Assembly: GCF_013337285.1 (NCBI RefSeq)
Contig: NZ_SUPW01000002.1
Span: forward strand, 186,001 to 250,000
Reading direction: 5' to 3'
Length of the DNA stretch: 64,000 nucleotides
Source: Agrobacterium tumefaciens
GTDB lineage: Bacteria > Pseudomonadota > Alphaproteobacteria > Rhizobiales > Rhizobiaceae
Below, piece by piece: positions 16,903 through 26,152 of this stretch (its first letter is position 1; each line of letters begins with the position of its first letter). The notes beneath the pieces were generated by a model that made no database searches, was not told the origin of the DNA, and saw nothing but the letters and a program-made list of their open reading frames with translations. The position numbers and the translations under genes are program-made.

Positions 16903-17973
16903 ATGCGGATCGGGCGGCGGAATTTTCTGGGCGGTGCGGCGAGTGCCGGCCTGTTGCATGCCATGGCCGGCCCGGCCCTTGCCGCGCAGAAGAAGACGCC
17001 GGTCAAGACCGCCCCTTATGGTGCGGCGGTTTACCTGCCGGATCTTAATGCCGATAGCCGCATTGGCGAGGCTGTTGTCAAATATTGCTCGCGCATCACC
17101 CCGGTTACCGAAATGAAATGGGAGGTCATGCGGCCTTCCGCTGACGTGTTCGATTTCGCCGCCGCGGATGCAATCGCCAACTTTGCGCGCCAGCACAAGC
17201 TTTCCATGCACGGCCATCCGCTGATCTGGTATGCCTCCAACGCGCCCTGGCTTGCGAGTGTCGGCGGCAGCGGCAAGGTCGAGAAGCTGATGGAGACCCA
17301 CATCGTCAAGGTGATGGAGCGTTATAAGGACGTGATCCACAGCTGGGACGTGGTCAACGAGCCTATCCCCGATGTGCCGGGCAATGTGCGCGCGCGGCGT
17401 GATGCCTGGTATTATGGCGCAGGGTCGGACGCCATCAAGAAGGCCTTCGATATTGCCCATGCGGTCGATCCGAAGGCGCAGCTTGTTCTCAACGAATATG
17501 ATGTGGAATTCGCAGTCGAAAAATCACCGGCCAAACGCGCGGCCTTCCGCAACCTCATTCTCGAACTGCTTGAGAAGGGCGCGCCGATCAACGCCATCGG
17601 CCTGCAGGGGCATCTGCGTGGCGGCTGGCCGATCGCCAAGGATGAGCTTGCCGCCTTTGCCACGGAAATGCGCAGCTACGGCCTTGCCGTTCTGGTGACG
17701 GAGCTGGATGTGATGGACCAGACGCTGCCCGGCCCGGAGGCTGAGCGCGATATGCTGATCAACGGCCAGGTCCGCGATTTTCTTGAAGCGGCCTCGGCGG
17801 GTGGCGGGCTTTCCTCGATCACGACATGGGGTATTTCGGACCAATATAGCTGGATCCGCTGGGCCTATCCGCGCCGGGACGGTACGGCCAACCGGCCGCT
17901 GCCGCTGGACTGGAGCTTCAACGAAAAACCGATGATGGCCGTCATCAACGAATTCCGGAACCGTGGTGCATGA
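16903..17973 (+). CDS. GH10 endo-1,4-beta-xylanase-like glycanase with Tat signal
   Basis: Exported glycoside hydrolase of 356 residues. The N-terminus RIGRRNFLGGAASAGLLHA is a twin-arginine signal with likely cleavage after PALA, so export is as a folded protein. Catalytic residues of family 10 are visible: acid/base E153 in SWDVVNEP and nucleophile E267 in LVTELDVMDQ, with the substrate loop HGHPLIWY at about 103-110. The downstream glycosyltransferase overlaps by 4 bp. In this setting it more likely trims the exported polysaccharide than digests plant xylan, though both are possible (inference). Confidence 0.9.
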   Translation: MRIGRRNFLGGAASAGLLHAMAGPALAAQKKTPVKTAPYGAAVYLPDLNADSRIGEAVVKYCSRITPVTEMKWEVMRPSADVFDFAAADAIANFARQHKLSMHGHPLIWYASNAPWLASVGGSGKVEKLMETHIVKVMERYKDVIHSWDVVNEPIPDVPGNVRARRDAWYYGAGSDAIKKAFDIAHAVDPKAQLVLNEYDVEFAVEKSPAKRAAFRNLILELLEKGAPINAIGLQGHLRGGWPIAKDELAAFATEMRSYGLAVLVTELDVMDQTLPGPEAERDMLINGQVRDFLEAASAGGGLSSITTWGISDQYSWIRWAYPRRDGTANRPLPLDWSFNEKPMMAVINEFRNRGA

Positions 17974-19055
17974 GCATGAGTGCTGAAACGTCGCTTCCTC
18001 CCGTACGGAAAGCGCTGCAGATCAACCTGCATCCCTTCGATGCGCCGCATGCGGCCCTTACCCTGCCGCATCAGCTGCGGGTCTGGGGCGGTCAGGTGGA
18101 CCGCATTCTTCTGACTGTTGATACCGGGCAGGTCGGGGCAGGCCGTTACAAGGGCAATGGTTTTGATGCGGCCAGCAAACGCCTTTTCGACATGCTGGAG
18201 GAAATGCAGACCAATTATCCGCATCTGCATGTGGATGTGGTTGATTACAGCGATGCGGCGCGCAACCTGGTGGCAAAGACCTTCTTTTCGCGCTCGCCGA
18301 TCCCCTATCCGGCCAAGGCCTTCGATGGGGGGCCGTTTCATGTGTATTTCTACGGGCTGAAACGTGCCAATGCCCGTTATGTGCTGCATATGGACAGCGA
18401 CATGATGTTTGGCGGCGGCAGCCAGAACTGGTTCGAAGAGGCCGTTGCCCTGCAGAAGGCCAACCCGGATGCCCTTTGCATCACGCCGTTTTCCGGACCG
18501 CCGACGGTGCGCGGCGATCTTGATATTTCCCGCCATGTCGGCATGCCGGGGGTGAGGAATATTCCAGAGCCGCGCAAGCTGCCATCGCGCATTCCCACAT
18601 GGCGTTTCGCCACCGTCTCCACGCGGCTTTTCATGATCGACATGGACCGCTTCGCCAAGCGGATCGGCTCTCTGGAACTGCTGCGGCCCGATGCCAAGCG
18701 GCGTATCCGCTCCTATGCTTATAATCAGCAGCCGGTGTCGATGCCCGCCGAAGAGGTGCTGAGCACCAACATGATGCGCGTGGGCGTGCACCGGCTGGAT
18801 TTTCTCGGCACGGGAAAGGGCATGTATTCGTTGCATCCGCCCTATCGCTCGCCGGAATTTTACGCGGCGCTGGGGTCGATCGTCGAGCGTATCGAAAAGG
18901 GCGACGTTCCCGAAGGACAGCTGGGAGACTTCGATATCAACGGCTCGATGGTGGACTGGACCAGCGCGCTGGCGGCCAAGACGCGCTCCAAACGTTATGC
19001 GAAGGCTCTGCGCCACCTGATTTCGGCGAATGTCCAGCGTTTCACCAAAGCGTAA
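17970..19055 (+). CDS. glycosyltransferase-like protein of the polysaccharide locus
   Basis: 361 residues, GT-A-like. The central strand reads YVLHMDSDMMFGGGSQNWFE, a DxD-type metal/nucleotide-sugar motif, preceded by a Rossmann-like N-terminal half (LLTVDTGQ...). No signal peptide or membrane helix is visible, so it should act in the cytosol. The first codon overlaps the stop of the GH10 gene (ATGA), an unusual coupling of an exported glycanase and a sugar transferase. The exact GT family is not recognised by eye; a hypothetical glycosyltransferase is the safe name. Confidence 0.75.
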   Translation: MSMSAETSLPPVRKALQINLHPFDAPHAALTLPHQLRVWGGQVDRILLTVDTGQVGAGRYKGNGFDAASKRLFDMLEEMQTNYPHLHVDVVDYSDAARNLVAKTFFSRSPIPYPAKAFDGGPFHVYFYGLKRANARYVLHMDSDMMFGGGSQNWFEEAVALQKANPDALCITPFSGPPTVRGDLDISRHVGMPGVRNIPEPRKLPSRIPTWRFATVSTRLFMIDMDRFAKRIGSLELLRPDAKRRIRSYAYNQQPVSMPAEEVLSTNMMRVGVHRLDFLGTGKGMYSLHPPYRSPEFYAALGSIVERIEKGDVPEGQLGDFDINGSMVDWTSALAAKTRSKRYAKALRHLISANVQRFTKA

Positions 19056-19097
19056 AACGCTGCGGCCTGCCTTCTGCGTCAATGGCGAAGGGGCGGC

Positions 19098-20261
19098 TCA
19101 ATAGTCGGTTATCAGCTTGCTCCAGCTTTCCGAGCACAGCCCGCCAATATAGATGTCGCCGGCAATCGCCCGGTCCCTAAGCGCCTCATCCCGGGTTGCC
19201 ATGCAGAAATATCCGTCATGGCGAAAGCTCATATGGTTCTGGCGGTATAGCGCGTTTATGAGAAAGGGCTGCGACATGCCGGTGACGTGGGCGTAATTCT
19301 CGTCGTCGAAATGGTGGAACAGGGTGTTGAGCACATCGTTTTCACGACCGGCATCGCAGACGAGGTTGAGCACATAGGCGGTTCGTCCCGGCTGGCCAAA
19401 AAACAGGGCGGCGCCCATGACATGGCCTTCGGCGGTCTCGATCGTCAGGCTTTTCAGTTCACCGAGGCTCTCATTGGCCCTGCTCATCTCTATCAGCCAG
19501 TGGAACTCCTCGTGAGACCATTCCGGACGAATGGAAAACCGCTCGATCATCGTCAGCGCCTTGCGGCGGAATGTCTCGAAATCCACGGTTCTTACCCTGG
19601 CGCCGGCGACCCGATGCGGCCTCAGGCCTTTTTTCCATGATCGCAGGATGCCGTCGACAAATCCAAGCGCCGACAGGGCAAGGGTGGTCTTGGCCAGTTT
19701 CGAGCGTCGCGGCATACGCAGCGCAATCGTGCAGAAGGGCTTGAGAGCCTTGTGCCATTGCAGGCTTTCGATCGGCATCATGGTGCCGCCGGTCGTGACC
19801 CAGTGATCGGCGCTGACGGGGGAGGCCGTGTCCGAAAACAGCATGTCATGTTTCGTTGCGCGCATGCTGCGAGACAGGCGGGCAGCCCCAAGCGAGCCGA
19901 GTTTCCCATCCGATGCGAAAGCGCATAATAATCTGGCGGTAATGGCTTTTCCATTCGCGATGAACCGCATGGGGACCGCGAGGATGACGCTTGTGACCCT
20001 GTTCTCCCCCGCATCGTAGACGACACTGCCGTATTCCGGATCAAAGGCGGGGCTGCTGAAAAACAATGTCTCGACATAGGAGCGGAAATCGAAGTTTCTC
20101 TCACGCCCGGTCTTCTTGAAAGCGCTGTTGAGCACTGCCTCGACCGCCTCGACATCGTCCTTGCGCATGGGGCGAATGCCGGCCGTTCCGGGCTTTGCCG
20201 GGTACCGTGTCGATTGACCGCTATCGCCATCGTCCATGTTGGTGTGTCTCGGAACGTCCAC
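19098..20261 (-). CDS. GNAT-like acetyltransferase protein
   Basis: 387 residues from GTG 20261; an ATG at 20237 is an alternative start. The first part shows the GNAT pattern (IRPMRKDDVEAVEAVLNSAF and a following beta-rich core with SVILAVPMRFIANGKAITAR). The second half (from about residue 230) may be a second, degenerate GNAT domain, with the segment HVMGAALFFGQPGRTAYVLN. Such double-GNAT proteins occur in exopolysaccharide clusters, where they may acylate sugars or precursors. Substrate unknown. It is convergent with the glycosyltransferase at 17970-19055. Confidence 0.72.
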   Translation of the reverse strand: MDVPRHTNMDDGDSGQSTRYPAKPGTAGIRPMRKDDVEAVEAVLNSAFKKTGRERNFDFRSYVETLFFSSPAFDPEYGSVVYDAGENRVTSVILAVPMRFIANGKAITARLLCAFASDGKLGSLGAARLSRSMRATKHDMLFSDTASPVSADHWVTTGGTMMPIESLQWHKALKPFCTIALRMPRRSKLAKTTLALSALGFVDGILRSWKKGLRPHRVAGARVRTVDFETFRRKALTMIERFSIRPEWSHEEFHWLIEMSRANESLGELKSLTIETAEGHVMGAALFFGQPGRTAYVLNLVCDAGRENDVLNTLFHHFDDENYAHVTGMSQPFLINALYRQNHMSFRHDGYFCMATRDEALRDRAIAGDIYIGGLCSESWSKLITDY

Positions 20262-20654
20262 CTTATGTCTCCAGCCTTATGCGCAATTATGAAATCAACT
20301 CAAGGGTACATCTTGAGTTGTTAATATACGCTAAAGAGAGCCTTGGGCCATACCCTCAATACTCCGAAATGGCTCCTATGTTGCGCAGATGGAAGTAATT
20401 TATTCGAGGGTATATTTCATTCAGATATTAATAAAATCAAATATTTGATATGAATTCGCAAATTTTTTTCCCGGCGAAAATCCCATCACTTCCCAAACTA
20501 ACCTCCAGAATTGGGCTCCATTTCTCTGTCAGCGGGTCTATCTCTTCATCACAGAAGAAAAAGACGGAATTACTATTCTTCCGTGCATTATGCATAACTA
20601 AAAAATAGGATTTTTGCAGGATATTCCTGTGACGGGGATGAAGCATCGGATACG
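20262..20654. other. AT-rich intergenic region upstream of the Wzy-like gene
   Basis: About 390 bp, clearly more AT-rich than the flanks. A 69-codon reading frame on the minus strand (20437-20646) has atypical codon use and no motif. The stretch probably holds promoters for the divergent GNAT and Wzy-like genes, but no clear box could be fixed. Confidence 0.4.
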
Positions 20655-22064
20655 ATGTGTGCTGACGTGGAAAAAGGAAGAGAAAAACCCCTTATGGATG
20701 CAGCGGACGACGGACAGGGGCGTGGCTATTGGCGGGACGCATTGTTTTATGTGACCTTCCTTTTTTTCACGGTCGGTTTTTCGCCCTATATCTCACTTTC
20801 CTCCACCTATCTGGGCTCCGCCATGGCGGCCGGGTCCAGCCTGCTGAACCAGCTGACCGCGATCATTCTGTTTTTCAGTTTCCTGGCGTTCATGGCGAAG
20901 GAACGGTCTTTCTCCATTCTCTTCATGCCGCGCCTGCTGATGGCGGCGATTTTCGGCTGGTTTGTTTTCACCTCGCTGGTGGGCGAAGCGCCGCTGTTTT
21001 CGCTGCGGCGGCTTGTGATGTGCGCCATCATCTGCGTGCTTGCCGGCGGTTTCCTGCAATTGCCCCGCACCGAGCGGCATTTCACCTCGCTGCTTGCCGT
21101 CTGCTCGCTGATCATCCTGTTCCTGTGCTATTTCGGCGTCGCCTTTCTGCCTTCGCGGTCGATCCATCTGGCGAGCGATGCGCTGGAGCCGCTTCTGGCC
21201 GGTAACTGGCGAGGGGTGTTCCGCCACAAGAACGAAGCGGCCTCGGTCATGTCGGTACTGATCATCGTCGCAATCTATCTTTACAAACGCTGGTCCTTTT
21301 TCGGCGGGCTGGTGGTTCTGTTTCTGTCGCTGATCTTTCTGGTCAAGTCGGGTGGCAAGACGGCGCTTGGCCTGATGCCGATCATTGTTGCGACCGGCTG
21401 GTTCATCGTGCGTTGGCCCCGATGGCGCTATGCGGTCGTGACCCTGCTTCTGGTAACTTTCGCGATCGTCATCGTCGGCACGACAGTCGATCCGGTTTTT
21501 TCGCAGATGCTGACGAAATTGGGGATCGATCCCAGTTTCACCGGCCGAACCGATATCTGGACCGTTGCCATCGATTATATTCGCCAGAGCCCGCTTGTCG
21601 GATACGGTTATCAGGCCTTCTGGCGCAGCGATGCGTTGATGTCGAGTTTCACCGAGAACAATACCTGGGCGACGACCGCGCCGGATTCGCATAATGGTTA
21701 TTTCGACCTTCTGCTTGCCGGCGGCGTGCCGGGGCTGGTGCTGGTGCTGACGTGGATTTATCTGCTGCCGCTCCATTATCTCGGCAAAATGGATGACGCC
21801 ACGCGCAACAGCCCGCTGACGAGGCTTTATGTCGGTGTCTGGTTATATGTGCTGCTCTACGGTTTTCTCGAAACGCTGTTCTTCCTCAGCACCGGCTTCG
21901 TCTGGTTTTTCCTCATCGTTGCCGTGATGGGCCTGCATTTGCAGGCCAATGCCAGCCTTGTCGAGGATGAGACGGGGCCGACACCGGCGCGAAGCGGTGG
22001 GGACGAGGCAATGGTGACGAAACCTCTTTCGCAGCAACCTTCGCAGGCTGTTCGTCACAGCTGA
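20655..22064 (+). CDS. O-antigen ligase / Wzy-type polymerase-like membrane protein
   Basis: Polytopic inner-membrane protein of 469 residues with ten or more hydrophobic helices. The Wzy_C-type periplasmic segment is visible around GRTDIWTVAIDYIRQSPLVG, then GYGYQAFWR and PDSHNGYFDLLLAGGVPGLV, which contains the characteristic SHNGYFDLLLAGG motif. It would polymerise lipid-linked repeat units or ligate the chain. An in-frame ATG at 20694 is an alternative start. Together with the Wzz-like protein at 11436 it suggests a Wzx/Wzy-dependent pathway, although no Wzx flippase is in the window. Confidence 0.87.
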   Translation: MCADVEKGREKPLMDAADDGQGRGYWRDALFYVTFLFFTVGFSPYISLSSTYLGSAMAAGSSLLNQLTAIILFFSFLAFMAKERSFSILFMPRLLMAAIFGWFVFTSLVGEAPLFSLRRLVMCAIICVLAGGFLQLPRTERHFTSLLAVCSLIILFLCYFGVAFLPSRSIHLASDALEPLLAGNWRGVFRHKNEAASVMSVLIIVAIYLYKRWSFFGGLVVLFLSLIFLVKSGGKTALGLMPIIVATGWFIVRWPRWRYAVVTLLLVTFAIVIVGTTVDPVFSQMLTKLGIDPSFTGRTDIWTVAIDYIRQSPLVGYGYQAFWRSDALMSSFTENNTWATTAPDSHNGYFDLLLAGGVPGLVLVLTWIYLLPLHYLGKMDDATRNSPLTRLYVGVWLYVLLYGFLETLFFLSTGFVWFFLIVAVMGLHLQANASLVEDETGPTPARSGGDEAMVTKPLSQQPSQAVRHS

Positions 22065-22654
22065 TGTTGGTTGGAATATGCGCCATACGGCTCATATTTG
22101 GCAGCGCCCGCAATCCGCGGTTCCGTGATGGCTGGTCTTGCGGCATTGGCCGCCGTCTTTCGGCGCTGGGCGGTGATGCGAAAGCACGGTCTTTTGCCCG
22201 AAGCGCATGAGGTGACGGACGGCAGGGGATGCGTGCTGCAGGCACCGACTTTGTTTGGCGAGGCAGGCTGCAAAAGCTCTGTTGCTGCTTTCCTATCTTA
22301 TATTTTGCTGACCGCACGGACTTGAAGGAATTGTAAAGTTTTTGACTATAATCATTTTACCAGACAAGAAATGGCAGCCGGCATCCGAAAATCAGCCCCT
22401 TTCCATTTTTCTCGAAATGTGGTCCGGCGCGCCCGCTCGCTGGCGGGCCGCCCGCGTCTCACGAATGGTAACCTGTCGATATCTGAGGAACAGGCATCAC
22501 CCTTCGCGGATGCAGGCATGATGCAAATTGCGGCCCGAGCCGATGATGCGTCTCGTGAAGCCTTGATGATCAAGGCGTTCGACGTGCAATGTCAGTCTTG
22601 CCGAACACCTCCGGCACGGGGAAGGAGCGGCTTTCGTTGACGTGAGGTTTCACC
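22065..22654. other. 590-bp gap upstream of the chemoreceptor gene
   Basis: No convincing gene. Two short plus-strand frames (22071-22325, 22371-22640) lack any family features. The stretch holds a candidate promoter at 22322-22352, which would leave a leader of about 300 nt before the receptor. Confidence 0.45.
22322..22352 (+). promoter_or_regulatory. candidate promoter for the chemoreceptor gene
   Basis: A consensus -10 box TATAAT at 22347-22352 follows TTGAAG at 22322-22327 with a 19-bp spacer, longer than ideal. Called by consensus only. Confidence 0.4.
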
Positions 22655-24604
22655 GTGTCCTTTCTTCAAAATACCAGCATCCGCACCAAAATCCTGTCGC
22701 TTATTCTGCCGCTCTGCGTCGTTGGCCTTGGCGCAACCGCATTCATGTCCAACCGCTACAAGGAAGCGGATACGGCCTATTCATTCTTCATCGCCAACGA
22801 CAACGCCGCTCTGGTGGAACTTGCGCGCGCCAACCGAAATCTCGCCGCAGTCGCTTATGGCGCCTATCAGGTCATGGCCTATGACGCGGCCGGGCCGGAT
22901 ATCAAGGTCGCACGGGATTTCTACACCGAAAGCAAGCGGCTGCTGGTGATGCGCCTTAACAATGTGAAGGCGGCATTTCCGGAGGAGACGACTGCCATTG
23001 ACGGGTTTCTTGCAAAGTCGCAGGAGATTACCGCAATCACGGACAAGGCGGTCGAACTAGGCCTGGCCAATCGCAACGAGGACGCGGCAGCTCAGATGCT
23101 GATGGCCGATGCCTCCATTCGTCCGACCGCTGACAATTTGGCGGCGCTGCTGGAAAAGCTGGTCAAGGGCGTTGCGAAGGGAAGTGGCGAGCTGACGGCG
23201 GAGACCAATTCGACGATCCTGACATCACTTGCCGTGATTGGATTTGTTTTCTCCATCGGCGTCATTCTGGCGATTTTCGTGGCGTCGCGTGGTATCACCA
23301 CGCCGATCGCCCGTCTGCGCGAGCGCATGGTATCGCTTGCCGGCGGCGAGACGGCGGCGGAAATCGACGGCACGGGACGCGGAGACGAAGTCGGCCAGAT
23401 GGCGCAAGCCGTTCAGGTGTTCCGCGAAAATGCGATCGAGCGCATTCGCCTCGAGCAGGAGACGGAAGCCAATCGCAGCCTGTCGGAAAAAGACCGCATC
23501 GAGCGTGAGCGGCAGAAGGCAAATGAAGCGGCCGACGTCAAATTCGCCGTCGACAATCTCGCAGCCGGCCTCTCGAAACTGTCCGAAGGCGATGTTTCCT
23601 ACCGTATCGGCCAGCCGTTCACGGCGACGCTGGATGGCGTTCGCAACGACTTCAACATGTCGGCTGAAAAGCTGCAGGGGGCGCTGACCAGGGTTGCACA
23701 GAATGCCGGCGGCATCGGTGCCGGCGCAAACGAGATCAAATCGGCCGCTGACGATCTGGCCAAGCGCACGGAACAGCAGGCGGCCGCCGTGGAAGAAACC
23801 GCCGCCGCCCTGGAAGAGATCACCACCACGGTGCGCGATTCCACCCGGCGCGCCCAGGAGGCCGGCCAGATCGTCAGCCGCGCCAAGGCGGGCGCCGAAC
23901 AATCCGGTGAAGTGGTGCGCCGCGCCGTGGTCGCCATGGAACAGATCGCCAAATCCGCCAATGAGATCAGCAATATCATCGGCGTGATCGATGAGATCGC
24001 CTTCCAGACCAACCTTCTGGCCTTGAATGCCGGTGTGGAAGCGGCGCGTGCGGGTGAAGCGGGCAAGGGCTTTGCCGTGGTGGCGCAGGAAGTGCGCGAG
24101 CTTGCGCAGCGCTCAGCCAGTGCCGCCAAGGAAATCAAGGCGCTGATCAACACCTCGAACGATCAGGTGCAGCAGGGTGTTCAGCTGGTGGGTGACACCG
24201 GCAAGGCGCTGACGACCATCGTCTCGGAAGTGCAGGAGATCAACCGGCACGTCGTCTCCATCGTGGAATCCGCACAGGAGCAGTCCTCCGGCCTCCAGCA
24301 GATCAATACGGCCGTCAACCAGATGGATCAGGACACGCAGAAAAATGCGGCGATGGTGGAGGAAACCAATGCCGCAAGCCATAACCTCGCCAAGGAGGTC
24401 GCGTCGCTGAACCAGCTGCTGTCGCAGTTCAGGCTTGCCGACGTTGCCTATCAGCAGAAGAGCCAGCCCGCGCCGGTTCGCAATGCCGGCGGCAACGACA
24501 GGCCGGTAGCATCCCCCGTGCGCGCGCTCGGCCGCAAGATCGCATCCGCCTTCGCGGGCAATGCGGCCGTGGATACGTCAAAGGACGACTGGCAGGAGTT
24601 TTAA
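22655..24604 (+). CDS. methyl-accepting chemotaxis protein
   Basis: Membrane chemoreceptor of 649 residues starting with GTG at 22655 (GTGAGG 8 bp upstream). TM1 is at about residues 11-33, a periplasmic helical sensor domain follows to about 190, TM2 is about 192-212, then HAMP segments and the long signalling coiled coil. The hairpin tip reads EIAFQTNLLALNAGVEAARA, the CheA/CheW contact region. The last residues are DDWQEF, a WxxF pentapeptide like the NWETF tail that tethers CheR/CheB in enteric receptors. The sensor domain's ligand is unknown. Confidence 0.93.
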   Translation: MSFLQNTSIRTKILSLILPLCVVGLGATAFMSNRYKEADTAYSFFIANDNAALVELARANRNLAAVAYGAYQVMAYDAAGPDIKVARDFYTESKRLLVMRLNNVKAAFPEETTAIDGFLAKSQEITAITDKAVELGLANRNEDAAAQMLMADASIRPTADNLAALLEKLVKGVAKGSGELTAETNSTILTSLAVIGFVFSIGVILAIFVASRGITTPIARLRERMVSLAGGETAAEIDGTGRGDEVGQMAQAVQVFRENAIERIRLEQETEANRSLSEKDRIERERQKANEAADVKFAVDNLAAGLSKLSEGDVSYRIGQPFTATLDGVRNDFNMSAEKLQGALTRVAQNAGGIGAGANEIKSAADDLAKRTEQQAAAVEETAAALEEITTTVRDSTRRAQEAGQIVSRAKAGAEQSGEVVRRAVVAMEQIAKSANEISNIIGVIDEIAFQTNLLALNAGVEAARAGEAGKGFAVVAQEVRELAQRSASAAKEIKALINTSNDQVQQGVQLVGDTGKALTTIVSEVQEINRHVVSIVESAQEQSSGLQQINTAVNQMDQDTQKNAAMVEETNAASHNLAKEVASLNQLLSQFRLADVAYQQKSQPAPVRNAGGNDRPVASPVRALGRKIASAFAGNAAVDTSKDDWQEF

Positions 24605-24624
24605 GCGAGGCTGGTTGCTTGCAG

Positions 24625-24656
24625 GAAAGTCGGTGGGGATATCTCCGCCGACTTTC
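24625..24656 (+). terminator. hairpin after the chemoreceptor gene
   Basis: GAAAGTCGG (24625-24633) pairs perfectly with CCGACTTTC (24648-24656), and the stem extends inward with further pairs including G-U wobbles. There is no T-tract, so it may act as a processing or Rho-associated hairpin rather than a classical terminator. Confidence 0.5.
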
Positions 24657-24806
24657 AGGAAACAAGCGGCGCAATTAAAATCGTTTGCGCTAAACCATTG
24701 CTTCCCTCGCGGCATTAAGCAAATCATCAAATTGGTGACAATCCTAGATTGACGTAGTCGAACTGTTCGGCAACTCTATCTTGATTATGGTGCGACAGGG
24801 GGAAAC

Positions 24807-25859
24807 ATGAGCACGATCGAAGAGAGCTTGCGCGCAATTGCTGAGCGCGTGAAATCGCATTCCAGCACCATGGCAACAGAGGAAGCTGTGAAAACAGCCG
24901 TGGTTCTGCCCTTTCTGCGCTCACTTGGCTACGATGTGTTCGATCCTTCTGAGGTCGTTCCGGAGTTCACTGCTGATGCCGTGGGAAAGAAGGGCGAGAA
25001 GGTCGACTACGCGATCAAAATTGAAAATGAAGTACGCATTCTGATTGAATGCAAACCGATCTCGGTAGCGCTGGATAAAAAGCACCTTGATCAGCTATAT
25101 CGCTACTTCAGCGTGACAAATGCGAAGTTTGCGATTTTAACGAATGGTCGAACTTTCAATTTTTATACCGACCTTGAGGCGCCCAATAAATTGGACACCC
25201 GCCCGTTTTTCGTATTTGATGTCACCGATTTCAATTCCGGTATCGTTAACGAGTTACGCAAATTCGAAAAATCCTCATTCGATGTGGATGCTATCCTCGC
25301 GACGGCTGAACGCCTAAAATATACTTCTGGAATAAAGCAGGTGATATCGAAGCTGATCGAAGAACCGTCAGAAGAGTTTGTACGGATTGCCTCTGCAGGC
25401 GTCTACGATGGCCGCATGACCGCTCAGGTTCGCGAAATGCTGACTGGGGTAGTCCGGACTGCTTTTCGAGAAGTTATTATGGACACAGTGAAAAGCCGCC
25501 TTTCGAGTGCGCTCGCGGATACCGAAGAAGTTATCGAAAAGATTGATGCTCCCGTCGAAGACGAGCCTGAGATCGTCACGACCGAGGAAGAGCGTGAAGG
25601 CTATATGGTCGTTAAGGCAATCGTGCGGGATACTATCAGCTCGAGCCGTGTCGTGATGCGGGATCAGAAATCCTACTGCGGCATCTTGATCGACAATAAC
25701 AATCGAAAACCTCTGGCACGCCTGCATTTCAATCGGTCCATCAAATATATTGGTCTCTTTGACGGTGAAGCAGAAGAGCGGTTGATTATCGACAGTCTGG
25801 ATCAGATTTACGATCATTCTGAGAGGCTCAGAGCTACGGCGAAAAGATATATTGACTGA
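24807..25859 (+). CDS. HsdR_N-type orphan nuclease
   Basis: 350 residues with AGGGGG before ATG 24807. The N-terminal 160 residues match the type I restriction enzyme R protein N-terminal (HsdR_N) fold: KTAVVLPFLRSLGYDVFDP, then the PD-(D/E)XK core with D in KVDYAIKIENE and the ExK in ILIECKP, and HLDQLYRYFSVTNAKFAILT. The ATPase and HsdM/HsdS partners are absent. The rest of the protein is a helical linker and a C-terminal beta-rich domain. The gene is AT-richer than the chemoreceptor gene and lies just outside the prophage attachment site, so it may be acquired. Function unknown; a defence or DNA-repair role is possible. Confidence 0.8.
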   Translation: MSTIEESLRAIAERVKSHSSTMATEEAVKTAVVLPFLRSLGYDVFDPSEVVPEFTADAVGKKGEKVDYAIKIENEVRILIECKPISVALDKKHLDQLYRYFSVTNAKFAILTNGRTFNFYTDLEAPNKLDTRPFFVFDVTDFNSGIVNELRKFEKSSFDVDAILATAERLKYTSGIKQVISKLIEEPSEEFVRIASAGVYDGRMTAQVREMLTGVVRTAFREVIMDTVKSRLSSALADTEEVIEKIDAPVEDEPEIVTTEEEREGYMVVKAIVRDTISSSRVVMRDQKSYCGILIDNNNRKPLARLHFNRSIKYIGLFDGEAEERLIIDSLDQIYDHSERLRATAKRYID

Positions 25860-26083
25860 CGCCATTTCGCGGTCAGGAATGCTGTCGATAGTGCCTCTTA
25901 TCGGAAGCAGATAAAACTGCGGTGAGACCAGCGTGGCTAAGGCAGAGTCGTCCCAAGTCTGGGGCGGCTTCCGTCAGATCGTGGCGATTTCACGCGGAGA
26001 TGCATTTCTGTGCGGACTGCCGAACAAAACCCGCGCAAATAGCTCGCTATCGAGCCCCACGCTCTTGGGTATGTAGAAGAAAA

Positions 26084-26127
26084 TGGCGCACCCGACAGGA
26101 TTCGAACCTGTGACCTTTGGAATCGGA
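26084..26127 (-). other. attL: displaced 3' half of a tRNA-Arg-like gene
   Basis: Read on the minus strand, this is a tRNA 3' end: the T-arm (ACAGG, loop TTCGAAT, CCTGT), acceptor strand CGGGTGC, discriminator G and CCA at 26086-26084. No matching 5' half (GCACCCG) lies to the right; the tRNA pattern breaks at about 26121-26127 and the integrase gene follows. This is expected when a phage integrates into a tRNA and restores the gene at its other end. The intact tRNA should therefore lie right of 64000. The Arg assignment is from general resemblance. Confidence 0.85.
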
Positions 26128-26152
26128 ATGCAGCGGTAAACTATTTTACGTT

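Noticed and set aside
17865..19082. 405-codon frame antisense to the glycosyltransferase
   Set aside because: Shadow frame with His/Arg/Gly-rich low-complexity translation.
20437..20646. 69-codon minus-strand frame in the AT-rich gap
   Set aside because: Atypical composition, no ribosome site or motif.
22071..22640. Two short frames before the chemoreceptor gene
   Set aside because: No recognisable domain; the stretch fits a leader and promoter region better.
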